Made by a program: the position numbers and the translations under genes. From assembly GCA_031271065.1 (NCBI GenBank), contig JAISWP010000131.1, positions 1 through 10,846 on the forward strand: a stretch of DNA of 10,846 nucleotides, written 5' to 3'. This stretch comes from Synergistaceae bacterium. Its GTDB lineage: Bacteria > Synergistota > Synergistia > Synergistales > Synergistaceae. Positions 1 through 6,587 of the stretch are shown here, piece after piece (positions within the stretch are counted from its first letter, which is position 1; every line of letters begins with the position of its first letter). The notes beneath the pieces are model-generated. The model was not told the origin of the DNA. It saw nothing but the letters and a program-made list of their open reading frames with translations, and made no database searches.

Positions 1-633
1 GGCGCGGAAGTCCACATCGTCGGACCGGTGGCCCTCGTCCGCCGCTATCTCGCCGCCGTATGCTATGAAGTCCTGGACGAAGAACTCGCGCAGTCCCTGC
101 GAATAATCGCTGCCCACGTCATGGAGCACGCCGGCTTTCTTCGCCTTCAGGTTCTGCGCCGCGAAGATGGCAAGTATCCTTCCCTGGTATGGATCCTGGA
201 AACAGATGCGGAAGGTGTAGGGCTTCACTTTTCCCGCGTCGTCTACAGTCACCAGCGGGTTGGTGGGAAGGGTCCCTATATGGGCAACTTTCCCATCGTT
301 GAATACGGACGCCGCCGAGATACAGAGCCCCGAGCCGCTGGGACCGATGACCGCGGCGACCTTGTCCTGCTGGACCAGACGCCTCGCGGCATTTACCATG
401 TCCTCGTTACGGGTGCGGCAGTCGTACATGATAAGTTCCACCGGCCTGCCGAGGATACCCCCGGCTTCGTTGATCTCCTTTACCGCTATCTTGACCGACT
501 CGACTTCGGCAACGCCATAGGCCGCGAAATCTCCGGTGACGGTAGCTATCTCGCCTATCTTTATAGGCTCGGCCGCGGACGCAGGGATACAAAAGAGCGC
601 ACAGAGCATCAGTACAGCAAAAATCCTTTTCAT
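1..633 (-). CDS. LivK-type ABC transporter substrate-binding protein (N-terminal part, cut by window edge)
   Basis: This is the periplasmic ligand-binding component of a branched-chain-amino-acid (HAAT/LivK) type ABC importer. I translated 211 residues from ATG at 633; the frame is still open at base 1, so the C-terminal part is missing. Residues 1-20 (MKRIFAVLMLCALFCIPASA) form a signal peptide with likely cleavage after PASA, without a classical lipobox. The mature protein starts AEPIKIGEIATVTGDFAAYG, the usual first strand and ligand loop of the family. It continues with EINEAGGILGRPVEL (about 53-67), AAVIGPSGSG (93-102), and a second-lobe strand around KAGVLHDVGSDYSQG (166-180). The start is supported by a GAGGGGG Shine-Dalgarno at about 644-650. 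It is divergent from hutH and shares its upstream region, so the ligand could be histidine or another amino acid; that is inference, since specificity cannot be read here. Confidence 0.9.
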   Translation of the reverse strand, partial: MKRIFAVLMLCALFCIPASAAEPIKIGEIATVTGDFAAYGVAEVESVKIAVKEINEAGGILGRPVELIMYDCRTRNEDMVNAARRLVQQDKVAAVIGPSGSGLCISAASVFNDGKVAHIGTLPTNPLVTVDDAGKVKPYTFRICFQDPYQGRILAIFAAQNLKAKKAGVLHDVGSDYSQGLREFFVQDFIAYGGEIAADEGHRSDDVDFRA

Positions 634-682
634 ACGTTCAACCCCCTCGAGATATTTGTGAATGAGGCGTTATGTCCGCCCC

Positions 683-714
683 GCATTCGTATTTTACAAT
701 AAGTGATCGAATGC
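683..714. repeat. Inverted repeat GCATTCG / CGAATGC, possible operator
   Basis: GCATTCG at 683-689 is matched by its exact reverse complement CGAATGC at 708-714, separated by 18 nt. The half-sites are 25 bp apart centre to centre, more than two helical turns. It lies 50-80 bp upstream of the binding-protein start codon and within its probable promoter, so it could bind a dimeric regulator. No known regulator motif was recognised. A 7-bp match can arise by chance in a gap of this size. Confidence 0.35.
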
Positions 715-730
715 TGCATCATATTTTACA
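690..730. repeat. Direct repeat TATTTTACA x2, 32 bp apart
   Basis: The 9-mer TATTTTACA occurs at 690-698 and again at 722-730, a period of 32 bp or about three helical turns, so both copies face the same side of the DNA. The first copy sits inside the loop of the 683-714 inverted repeat. On the minus strand each copy reads TGTAAAATA, which resembles a -10 element. These could therefore be two alternative -10 boxes for the minus-strand gene rather than protein-binding sites. Confidence 0.35.
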
Positions 731-735
731 TATTT

Positions 736-764
736 TTGACGCGCTCTTCGGATAATTTCATTAT
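736..764 (+). promoter_or_regulatory. Candidate sigma-70 type promoter for hutH
   Basis: TTGACG at 736-741 (5 of 6 matches to TTGACA) is followed after exactly 17 nt by CATTAT at 759-764 (4 of 6 matches to TATAAT). Transcription would begin near 771 and give a leader of about 97 nt before the hutH ATG at 868. The competing -10 at 802-807 has no convincing -35. The choice between them cannot be made from sequence alone. Confidence 0.4.
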
Positions 765-867
765 GTGGGAAAACCATGAGGCGCCTGCGAAAAAATGTAA
801 CTATAATCAAAGAATCGATTGGACAATTCTGCGTCAAAATACATAATAACTCAGGGAGGACAGAATT

Positions 868-2400
868 ATGACAAAACGTGTTTCGTTAACCGGGGGAAAC
901 CTGACGTTCGATGATTTCATATCCGTGACCAGGGGGAACGCCGAAGTTACCATCGCGGACGAGGCGCTCTTCAGGGTGAAGGATTCGAGGAGAGTGGTCG
1001 ACGCCCTGGTGGCGGAAGGGCGTCCGATGTACGGAATCAACACCGGTTTCGGACGTTTCGCGGATGTCGCGATACCGGAAGACGAACTCAACCTTCTTCA
1101 GGTGAACCTTATCCTCTCCGACGTCTGCGGGGTAGGCGACCTCCTCCCGAAACACGTGGTGAGAGGCATGCTCCTGCTGCGCGCCAATTCGCTCGCAAAC
1201 GGCTTTTCAGGCGTCAGGCCGGAACTGATTGAAACGCTGACAGCCATGCTGAATAAAGGGGTGCACCCTCTCATACCGGAAAAAGGATCGGTCGGTTCCA
1301 GCGGTGACCTGTGCCCGCTCTCCCACATGGTGCTTCCGATGCTCGGAATGGGCGACGCGGAGTACCGCGGCCAGGTGATGGGCGGACAGGAGGCCATGGA
1401 CAAGGCGGGCATCCCCGTCATTCAGCTCAGGGCCAAGGAAGGCCTCGCGCTCATCAACGGTACCCAGTGCATGACGTCTGTGGGGGTACATGCCCTGTAC
1501 GACGCTATTATCCTCGCAAAATCCGCGGACATAGCGGGAGCCCTCACGACCGAGTCGCTGCGCGGAATAATAAACGCTTTCGATCCGCGCATACACGCCG
1601 CGCGCAGACACAAGGGACAGATAGACAGCGCTTCCAACCTGAGAAAACTGCTGGAAGGAAGCGAGTACATCACGCGTCAGGGCGAGATCAGAGTTCAGGA
1701 CGCCTACTCCATACGCTGTACGCCGCAGATACACGGAGCGAGCAGGCTGGCTCTGGAATACGTCTCGAGCGTGTTCGAAACCGAGATAAACGCTGTCACC
1801 GACAACCCGCTTGTATTCACGGACAGCGGGGATGTGTTTTCAGGAGGCAATTTTCACGGACAGCCGATGGCGATAGCCTCGGACACTCTGGGGATAGCGG
1901 TGTCAGAGATAGGCAGCGTTTCGGAGCGCCGCATCGCGAAACTCGTAGACCCTGCGATGAACCACGGGCTGCCGGCGTTTCTCGTAAAGCAGGGGGGCAT
2001 CAACTGCGGTTTCATGATACCGCAGTACGTGGCGGCCGCCCTCGTCTCGGAGAACAAAGTGCTGGCGCACCCAGCCAGCGTGGACTCCATACCGACCTCC
2101 GCGGGCCAGGAGGACCACGTCAGTATGGGCACCATCGCGGCCCGCAAGGCGGCGGTGATAGTCGGGCATGTGAAGATGATCCTGGGCATCGAAATCATGA
2201 GCGCGGCCCAGGCGATCGATCTCCAGGAGAAGCGCAGACTGGGAAAGGGCACGGAGGCCGCGTACAAATCCGTTCGCGAAAAGATAGAGATGATGGAGAA
2301 CGACCGTATATTCACCAAAGATCAGAACGCCGCAGCGGAACTGGTCGGAAGCGGAGCTCTCCTCGAAGCGGTCGAACGGGCTGCGGGACCGCTGGCGTAA
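868..2400 (+). CDS. hutH: Histidine ammonia-lyase (HutH) with non-textbook MIO triad and active-site Asp
   Basis: HutH deaminates L-histidine to urocanate and ammonia, the first step of histidine degradation, in the cytoplasm. The protein has 510 residues, the normal length. The start is set by AGGGAGGA at 853-860, 7 nt upstream of the ATG. Family landmarks in order: MYGINTGFG with the catalytic Tyr55; the MIO-forming loop GSVGSSGDLCPLSHM (141-154); GLALINGTQ with Asn197; VQDAYSIRC with Gln277, Tyr280 and Arg283; SGGNFHGQP with Phe329; and SAGQEDHVSMG with Glu415. Glu at 415, together with hutI and ftcD next door, favours histidine over phenylalanine or tyrosine as substrate. Two residues are unusual. 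The MIO triad is Ser144-Ser145-Gly146 rather than Ala-Ser-Gly; the PROSITE family pattern, as I recall it, permits Ser here. Asp85 in LILSDVCGVG stands where Pseudomonas HutH has His83. A related aromatic or mutase activity cannot be excluded. Confidence 0.93.
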   Translation: MTKRVSLTGGNLTFDDFISVTRGNAEVTIADEALFRVKDSRRVVDALVAEGRPMYGINTGFGRFADVAIPEDELNLLQVNLILSDVCGVGDLLPKHVVRGMLLLRANSLANGFSGVRPELIETLTAMLNKGVHPLIPEKGSVGSSGDLCPLSHMVLPMLGMGDAEYRGQVMGGQEAMDKAGIPVIQLRAKEGLALINGTQCMTSVGVHALYDAIILAKSADIAGALTTESLRGIINAFDPRIHAARRHKGQIDSASNLRKLLEGSEYITRQGEIRVQDAYSIRCTPQIHGASRLALEYVSSVFETEINAVTDNPLVFTDSGDVFSGGNFHGQPMAIASDTLGIAVSEIGSVSERRIAKLVDPAMNHGLPAFLVKQGGINCGFMIPQYVAAALVSENKVLAHPASVDSIPTSAGQEDHVSMGTIAARKAAVIVGHVKMILGIEIMSAAQAIDLQEKRRLGKGTEAAYKSVREKIEMMENDRIFTKDQNAAAELVGSGALLEAVERAAGPLA

Positions 2401-2422
2401 GAACCGTAAAATAAACAGCGCG

Positions 2423-2468
2423 AAATAAAGACATCCCCCGGTGTCCGAGCCGGGGGATGTCTTTATTT
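2423..2468. terminator. Bidirectional intrinsic terminator between hutH and ftcD
   Basis: This is a perfect 19-bp stem: the arm at 2423-2441 pairs with 2450-2468 around the 8-nt loop TGTCCGAG. The inner stem is GC-rich (CCCCCGG/CCGGGGG). The outer arms are AAATAAAG and CTTTATTT, so each strand ends its hairpin in a T-rich run. It lies 22 nt after the hutH stop and 20 nt after the ftcD stop, so it can end both converging transcripts. Confidence 0.92.
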
Positions 2469-2488
2469 CTTCAGCAGATCGGCGGGTT

Positions 2489-3382
2489 TCAGCCCAGCAG
2501 GTGACTCTCGACTATCTGTTCGGCGGTGAAGGCCCTGACCCGCAGGCAGTGGCGCATGATATCCTCAACCGCGGCCAAAGGCAGCGGGCCGACGAGCTCG
2601 GACTCCGCGATGCCCACTCCGAAACTGTCGGCGAGGGATTTGACCAGGTCGAACACCACTGGGATGGGAGTCTTTTCATAATTAGTCAGGTTCATCGAGA
2701 CCTGCACCATATTTTTATCGGCCAGCTCGAGGGCTATGGCGCGGCAGAAACGAAGGCCGCCGCTGGAAAACCTCATCCTTTTGGCTATCTCTTTGCCCAC
2801 CGAGAGATCCGTCGTCCTCAGATTCACGTTGAAAGCTATAAGCGGGAAACGGACGCCAGTCACTGTCGCCCCGGATTTGGGGACGAAAGCGAACGGCCCC
2901 TCGTCGGGACGCCATGCCTCGTCTTTCATCTTCTCCGGCAGGGCTTCGTACTGACCTTTGCGTATGTCGACCAGGTTCCGGCGCTCCGGTCTGGTGGCGG
3001 CGTCCTCGTAGTAATAAACCGGCACTCCGAGCTCCCCGAGGAATCTGCCGTACCGGCGGGCTGTCTCGAGCGCCTCTTCTATAGCCGTCTCGCGTATGGG
3101 GATAAAGGGCGCGACGTCGATCGCCCCCATGCGGGGGTGACTGCCCTTATGGGAGCTCATGTCTATCAGTTCGACCGCCTTTTTCGACGCGTTCTTCGCC
3201 CCGTCAAGGACAACCTCCGGCTCCCCTATAAAGGAAAACACGCTGCGGTTATGATCCCGGTCGGAGTTGACCTCTATCACGGTTATCTCCGGCGTGGAGG
3301 CAAGGGCGTCCGATATTGCCTCAATCCTGCCGGAGTCCTTTCCCTCGCTGATATTCAGTTCGCACAGCATTATCTTTTTCAT
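2489..3382 (-). CDS. ftcD: Glutamate formiminotransferase (single-domain FtcD)
   Basis: The enzyme transfers the formimino group of N-formimino-L-glutamate to tetrahydrofolate, releasing glutamate. This is the last step of the folate-linked branch of histidine degradation. I place the start at ATG 3382 (MKKIMLCELNISEGKD), which has GGAGGG at 3390-3395, 7 nt away; an in-frame ATG at 3397 lies upstream of that site and is unlikely. The product has 297 residues. Landmarks are DRDHNRSVFSF (41-51), HKGSHPRMGAIDVAPFIP (78-95) containing His82, the catalytic histidine of the porcine enzyme, AATRPERRNLVDIRKGQYE (128-146), LIAFNVNL (181-188) and QVSMNLTNY (227-235). The protein ends after the two formiminotransferase subdomains. 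The cyclodeaminase domain fused in animal FTCD is absent and must be supplied elsewhere. It is downstream of hutI after a 45-nt gap and ends at the shared terminator. Confidence 0.95.
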   Translation of the reverse strand: MKKIMLCELNISEGKDSGRIEAISDALASTPEITVIEVNSDRDHNRSVFSFIGEPEVVLDGAKNASKKAVELIDMSSHKGSHPRMGAIDVAPFIPIRETAIEEALETARRYGRFLGELGVPVYYYEDAATRPERRNLVDIRKGQYEALPEKMKDEAWRPDEGPFAFVPKSGATVTGVRFPLIAFNVNLRTTDLSVGKEIAKRMRFSSGGLRFCRAIALELADKNMVQVSMNLTNYEKTPIPVVFDLVKSLADSFGVGIAESELVGPLPLAAVEDIMRHCLRVRAFTAEQIVESHLLG

Positions 3383-3401
3383 TATATGTCCCTCCATTTT
3401 A

Positions 3402-3415
3402 TGCGGCTTTCCGCA
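3402..3415 (-). other. Small intercistronic hairpin between hutI and ftcD
   Basis: TGCGG at 3402-3406 and CCGCA at 3411-3415 form a perfect 5-bp stem with a 4-nt loop. In the minus-strand mRNA it lies just upstream of the ftcD Shine-Dalgarno at 3390-3395. It has no T run, so it is not a terminator. It may affect message stability or ftcD translation, or have no role. Confidence 0.4.
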
Positions 3416-3427
3416 GAAGCGTCCCGC

Positions 3428-4684
3428 CTATATGTCCTGTACGATCTTTGAGTCCCTGACTGTGACGCGGCCGTCCCTGACAACGGTCTCAATCGGATTT
3501 GTCTTGTAATGGTATGCGATATCCTCGTGCCGCTCCAGATTCCAGATCAGTATGTCGGCGTTTTTTCCGGGTTCGATCGATCCGACCCTGTCCTGACGCG
3601 AAAGTGCTTTGGCGCCGCCTATCGTCGCGGCTCTTATGGCGCGTTCAGAGGACATGCCGTGCCTGCGGCAGGCCAGTATTATGATAAAAGGCATTGACGT
3701 GCACCAGCATCCGGGGCAGCAGTTGGTCGCTATTGAGAGTTCGAGCCCCTCTTCCGTCATCGGGGCCGGATCAAACGGAAGTATATGCCCCACGGCAAAA
3801 TCTATGCCCGGCAGAGGCGTGCCCACTGTACCCGCTTCGGCAAGGCGGCGCAGCGAGGGACGGGGATCGTAGTTGAGATGGTCCGCCGACACGGCGCCCA
3901 CATCGGCGGCCGCTTCGGCGCCCCCTATATACGAATACCCTCCCTCGTGGAGCTTGGGCTTCATCCCGGCGTCAAGGCCCGCCTCAAGTATGATCCGGCA
4001 CTCGCGGGCTGTGTAATGGCCCTCGTCGCACCAGGCGTCGCAGAACTCGGCAAGGTGAGCGGAACCGACGCGGGGAATCATTTCGCTGATCAAAAAATCC
4101 ATGTACTTCTCTTTTTCCATGCCGTGGGGCCATCCGTGCGCCCCGAGAAACGTCGAGGCCACGCTTATGGGAAGGCGGTTTTCCAGCAGACGGTTCACCT
4201 CGAGCTGTTTGAGCTCGGTATCCCTGTCGAGCCCATATCCGCTTTTGCTCTCGACGGTCGTAGTCCCCGAAACTATCATATCCCTCACTCGGACGGCGGT
4301 CTCTTCGTAAAGTTCTTCCAGAGAGTGCTCCCTGGTCGGTTCCAGGGTCGTGAGGATACCCGTCCTGATCCCTCTGCGCTTTATCTCGTCGCCGGAGAGC
4401 TTCTCTATCTTCGCGAAATACTCCCCGACCCTGGTTCCGCCGAAAACCACATGAGTATGGCTGTCGACAAAACCGGGGGACACCACTCTGCCGGAAGCGT
4501 CGAGAACCTGTGTGGAATTCGATATCAGTGGTTCGATCTCCGCTCTGGAGCCAATCATGCTGATTTTGCCGTCGGTCACCGCAACCCACCCGCCGCGCGT
4601 CACTCCTATGAGATCGGGGGATTCGTCCCTGCACGTCAGCAATTCGCCCGCGTTTTTTATCACCATATCCGCTGTCTTTTTCAT
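3428..4684 (-). CDS. hutI: Imidazolonepropionase (HutI), divergent metal-site motif
   Basis: HutI hydrolyses 4-imidazolone-5-propionate to N-formimino-L-glutamate, feeding FtcD. It belongs to the metal-dependent amidohydrolase family. I place the start at ATG 4684, with GGAGGT at 4691-4696, 6 nt away; an in-frame ATG at 4708 lies upstream of that site. The product has 418 residues, a normal length. Visible motifs are GFVDSHTHVVFGGTR with metal ligands His76 and His78, TTTVESKSGYGLD (141-153), STFLGAHGWP (177-186), KPKLHEGGYSYIGGAE with His246, SADHL with His269, and the C-terminal GSIEPGKNADILIWNL. Oddly, where Bacillus HutI has a metal-binding Asp (ATD-NPG), this protein reads ATNCCPGCWCTSM (319-331). 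Asn321 therefore replaces the Asp and four cysteines (322, 323, 326, 328) follow. Another imidazolone-type amidohydrolase activity is possible, but the neighbours support HutI. A TAATAT at 4707-4712 is the only promoter-like element seen. Confidence 0.88.
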   Translation of the reverse strand: MKKTADMVIKNAGELLTCRDESPDLIGVTRGGWVAVTDGKISMIGSRAEIEPLISNSTQVLDASGRVVSPGFVDSHTHVVFGGTRVGEYFAKIEKLSGDEIKRRGIRTGILTTLEPTREHSLEELYEETAVRVRDMIVSGTTTVESKSGYGLDRDTELKQLEVNRLLENRLPISVASTFLGAHGWPHGMEKEKYMDFLISEMIPRVGSAHLAEFCDAWCDEGHYTARECRIILEAGLDAGMKPKLHEGGYSYIGGAEAAADVGAVSADHLNYDPRPSLRRLAEAGTVGTPLPGIDFAVGHILPFDPAPMTEEGLELSIATNCCPGCWCTSMPFIIILACRRHGMSSERAIRAATIGGAKALSRQDRVGSIEPGKNADILIWNLERHEDIAYHYKTNPIETVVRDGRVTVRDSKIVQDI

Positions 4685-4750
4685 TCGGTCACCTCCACCC
4701 TCCCGCATATTACAACAGATATCGTCAAGGCGTCATCAAAAATTTACCCG

Positions 4751-4787
4751 AAAAAAAACCGGGACCCCGAATCATCGGAGATCCCGG
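4751..4787 (-). terminator. Intrinsic terminator of the hydrogenase operon
   Basis: Read on the minus strand, CCGGGA (4787-4782), a bulged T, and CTCCGA (4780-4775) pair with TCGGGG (4770-4765) and TCCCGG (4764-4759) around the loop TGAT. That is a 12-bp stem with one G-T wobble. It is followed directly by eight T residues (4758-4751). It lies 28 nt after the hydA stop and separates the hydrogenase operon from hutI. Confidence 0.95.
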
Positions 4788-4815
4788 CTTTGAGTTTATT
4801 CTTTACAAATACAGC

Positions 4816-6564
4816 CTACTTGAGACGGCCGCCCCACGGAGTGAAGTGCGTGTGCAGCAGATGATGCGCGCGCTCGCCCAGCGGTTTGCCCATCCATGTG
4901 TCGTAAAGCTCTATTATTGCCGGGTTTTCGTGAGATTTACGGTATTTCATGCTCGCGTCGGCGCGGTAAATGGCGTCGATCCTCGACTGGCGTATTTCCG
5001 CGTCCGTCGGATACGGCTGTCCGCCGCCTCCTAGACAACCACCGGGGCAGGCCATTATCTCGATGAAATGGTAATCGGCCTCGCCGGATTTGATCTTCCC
5101 GATGAGTTTCTCCGCATTGCGCAGCGTATGGGCCACGGCGACTTTGAGGACGAGTCCGTCTCCCATATCCACCGAGGCTTCCTTGATGCCGGCCAGGCCG
5201 CGCACGTCCAGAAAATCCAGATTATCGAGCGTCCTGCCGGTGTAGACCTCGTACGCAGTGCGCAGAGCCGCCTCCATAACGCCTCCCGTCGCGCCGAATA
5301 TCTGTCCGGCGCCCGACGAGATGCCCATCGGATTGTCGAACTCCTCTTCGGGAAGGTTCATGAAGTCGATGCCGGTCTGTTTGATCATCCTCGCTAACTC
5401 GCGGGTGGTGATGACTATGTCCACGTCACGGTATCCGCTGTCGCAGAGCTGGGGACGTTTGGCCTCCCATTTTTTCGCGGTGCAGGGCATGACGGAGACG
5501 GAAACTATCTTCGACGGATCGATATTTTCCCTCTCCGCGAAATAGGTTTTTACCGCGGCGCCGAACATTCCCTGGGGAGATTTGGCGGTCGACAGATGCG
5601 GAATCATTTCCGGATGCGTCGTCTCCACGAAGTTGATCCACCCCGGCGAGCAGCTGGTCATCATGGGCATGACCCCGCCGTTCGCGACGCGGTGGAGCAG
5701 TTCGTGCCCCTCTTCCATTATGGTCAGGTCCGCGGCGAAATCCGTGTCGAACACTCTGTCGAACCCGAATCTTCTGAGAGCGGCCACCATCTTGCCGGTG
5801 ACTATGCCGCCCGACTTCAGGCCAAATTCCTCGCCCAGCCCGATGCGAACCGAGGGCGCCGTCTGCACCGCCACGAACTTGCCGGGATCGGCCAGCGCGT
5901 CCCAGACGAGCTGGGTGTCATCCTTCTCGGTCAATGCGGCGGTGGGACAGACGGTTGTACACTGACCGCAGTAGGAACAGGCCACCTCATCGAGCCCAAG
6001 GCCGAAAGCCGGCTCCACGATGCTGTTGAAACCGCGGTTCACTGAGCTGAATATATCGAGCCCCTGCCGCTCGGAACAGGCGCGGACGCACCGGGTGCAG
6101 AGGATGCACTTCTGTGGATCGCGCACTATCGACGGATTTGCCTCGTCCTTCTGGGCTTCTCTCTTATCGCCGCGGAAGCGGACTTTCCTGACGCCGAGAT
6201 CGGCCGCTATTTCCTGGAGCTCGCAATGCTGGTTTTTGACGCAGAAGAGGCAATCCTCAGGATGATTGGCCAGCATGAGCTCAACCACAGTCCTGCGCGT
6301 CTCCCTCACAGCGGGGGTGTTGGTGCGCACCTTCATCCCCTCGCTTACGGGATATACGCAGCTGGCCGCGAGGGAGCGCGCTCCTTCGACTTCGACCAGG
6401 CAGACCCGGCAGCTGCCCTCACGGGCAAGTTCAGGATGATAACAGAGGTGCGGTATATTGATACCGACCAGACGGGCGGCCTGGAGCACCGTGTAGCTCT
6501 TCGGAACCGTGACGTCCTGCCCGTCGATCGTCATCGTGACTGTCGTTTCCTTTACGCTTGACAT
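4816..6564 (-). CDS. hydA: [FeFe] hydrogenase catalytic subunit HydA (HndD-like, trimeric NAD-linked type)
   Basis: HydA carries the H-cluster and reduces protons to H2, or the reverse, with electrons from the NuoF/NuoE-like partners encoded upstream. I place the start at ATG 6564 (MSSVKETTVTM), with an AGGAGG run at 6575-6580, giving 582 residues. An upstream in-frame ATG at 6618 would overlap hydB and lacks support. N-terminal clusters: [2Fe-2S] at Cys41, 52, 55, 69; the His/Cys [4Fe-4S] site His101, Cys105, 108, 114; and two [4Fe-4S] at Cys153/156/159/163 and Cys196/199/202/206. H-cluster motifs: TSCSPGW (303-309), MPCTAKKWE (359-367) and EIMACPGGCLGGGGQP (502-517). The textbook first motif is TSCCPxW, so Ser306 replaces the second Cys. 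There is no C-terminal extra ferredoxin domain and no signal peptide, so it is cytoplasmic. It follows hydB by 23 nt and is the last gene of the operon. Confidence 0.96.
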   Translation of the reverse strand: MSSVKETTVTMTIDGQDVTVPKSYTVLQAARLVGINIPHLCYHPELAREGSCRVCLVEVEGARSLAASCVYPVSEGMKVRTNTPAVRETRRTVVELMLANHPEDCLFCVKNQHCELQEIAADLGVRKVRFRGDKREAQKDEANPSIVRDPQKCILCTRCVRACSERQGLDIFSSVNRGFNSIVEPAFGLGLDEVACSYCGQCTTVCPTAALTEKDDTQLVWDALADPGKFVAVQTAPSVRIGLGEEFGLKSGGIVTGKMVAALRRFGFDRVFDTDFAADLTIMEEGHELLHRVANGGVMPMMTSCSPGWINFVETTHPEMIPHLSTAKSPQGMFGAAVKTYFAERENIDPSKIVSVSVMPCTAKKWEAKRPQLCDSGYRDVDIVITTRELARMIKQTGIDFMNLPEEEFDNPMGISSGAGQIFGATGGVMEAALRTAYEVYTGRTLDNLDFLDVRGLAGIKEASVDMGDGLVLKVAVAHTLRNAEKLIGKIKSGEADYHFIEIMACPGGCLGGGGQPYPTDAEIRQSRIDAIYRADASMKYRKSHENPAIIELYDTWMGKPLGERAHHLLHTHFTPWGGRLK

Positions 6565-6587
6565 ATAATTCTCTCCTCCTCCCTGGG

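Larger units (their letters stand above)
634..867. promoter_or_regulatory. Divergent intergenic regulatory region between the binding-protein gene and hutH
   Basis: This is an AT-rich, 234-nt gap between two divergent start codons. It must carry promoters for both genes. For hutH, three promoter-like sites are visible: TTGACG/CATTAT (736-741, 759-764), a lone perfect TATAAT at 802-807, and TTGGAC/CATAAT with a 17-nt spacer (819-824, 842-847). The last would start transcription near 854, inside the Shine-Dalgarno AGGGAGGA at 853-860, so it is less plausible. For the minus-strand gene I see only a possible -10 TAAAAT within 691-696, with no good -35. Repeats at 683-730 are listed separately and may be operators. 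Confidence 0.6.

Noticed and set aside
28..702. Plus-strand open frame of 224 codons at the left edge
   Set aside because: It is antisense to the LivK-type gene, whose minus-strand translation shows a signal peptide and family motifs; the plus-strand product resembles nothing known.
1311..2414. Plus-strand open frame of 367 codons inside hutH
   Set aside because: It is a frame-shifted reading of hutH, rich in Arg, Gly and Pro, as expected for a GC-rich out-of-frame translation.
2441..3451. Plus-strand open frame of 336 codons opposite ftcD
   Set aside because: It starts inside the terminator hairpin, lacks a ribosome binding site, and is antisense to a fully conserved ftcD.
3785..4864. Plus-strand open frame of 359 codons opposite hutI
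   Set aside because: It is antisense to hutI and runs through the hydrogenase operon terminator; no domain is recognisable.
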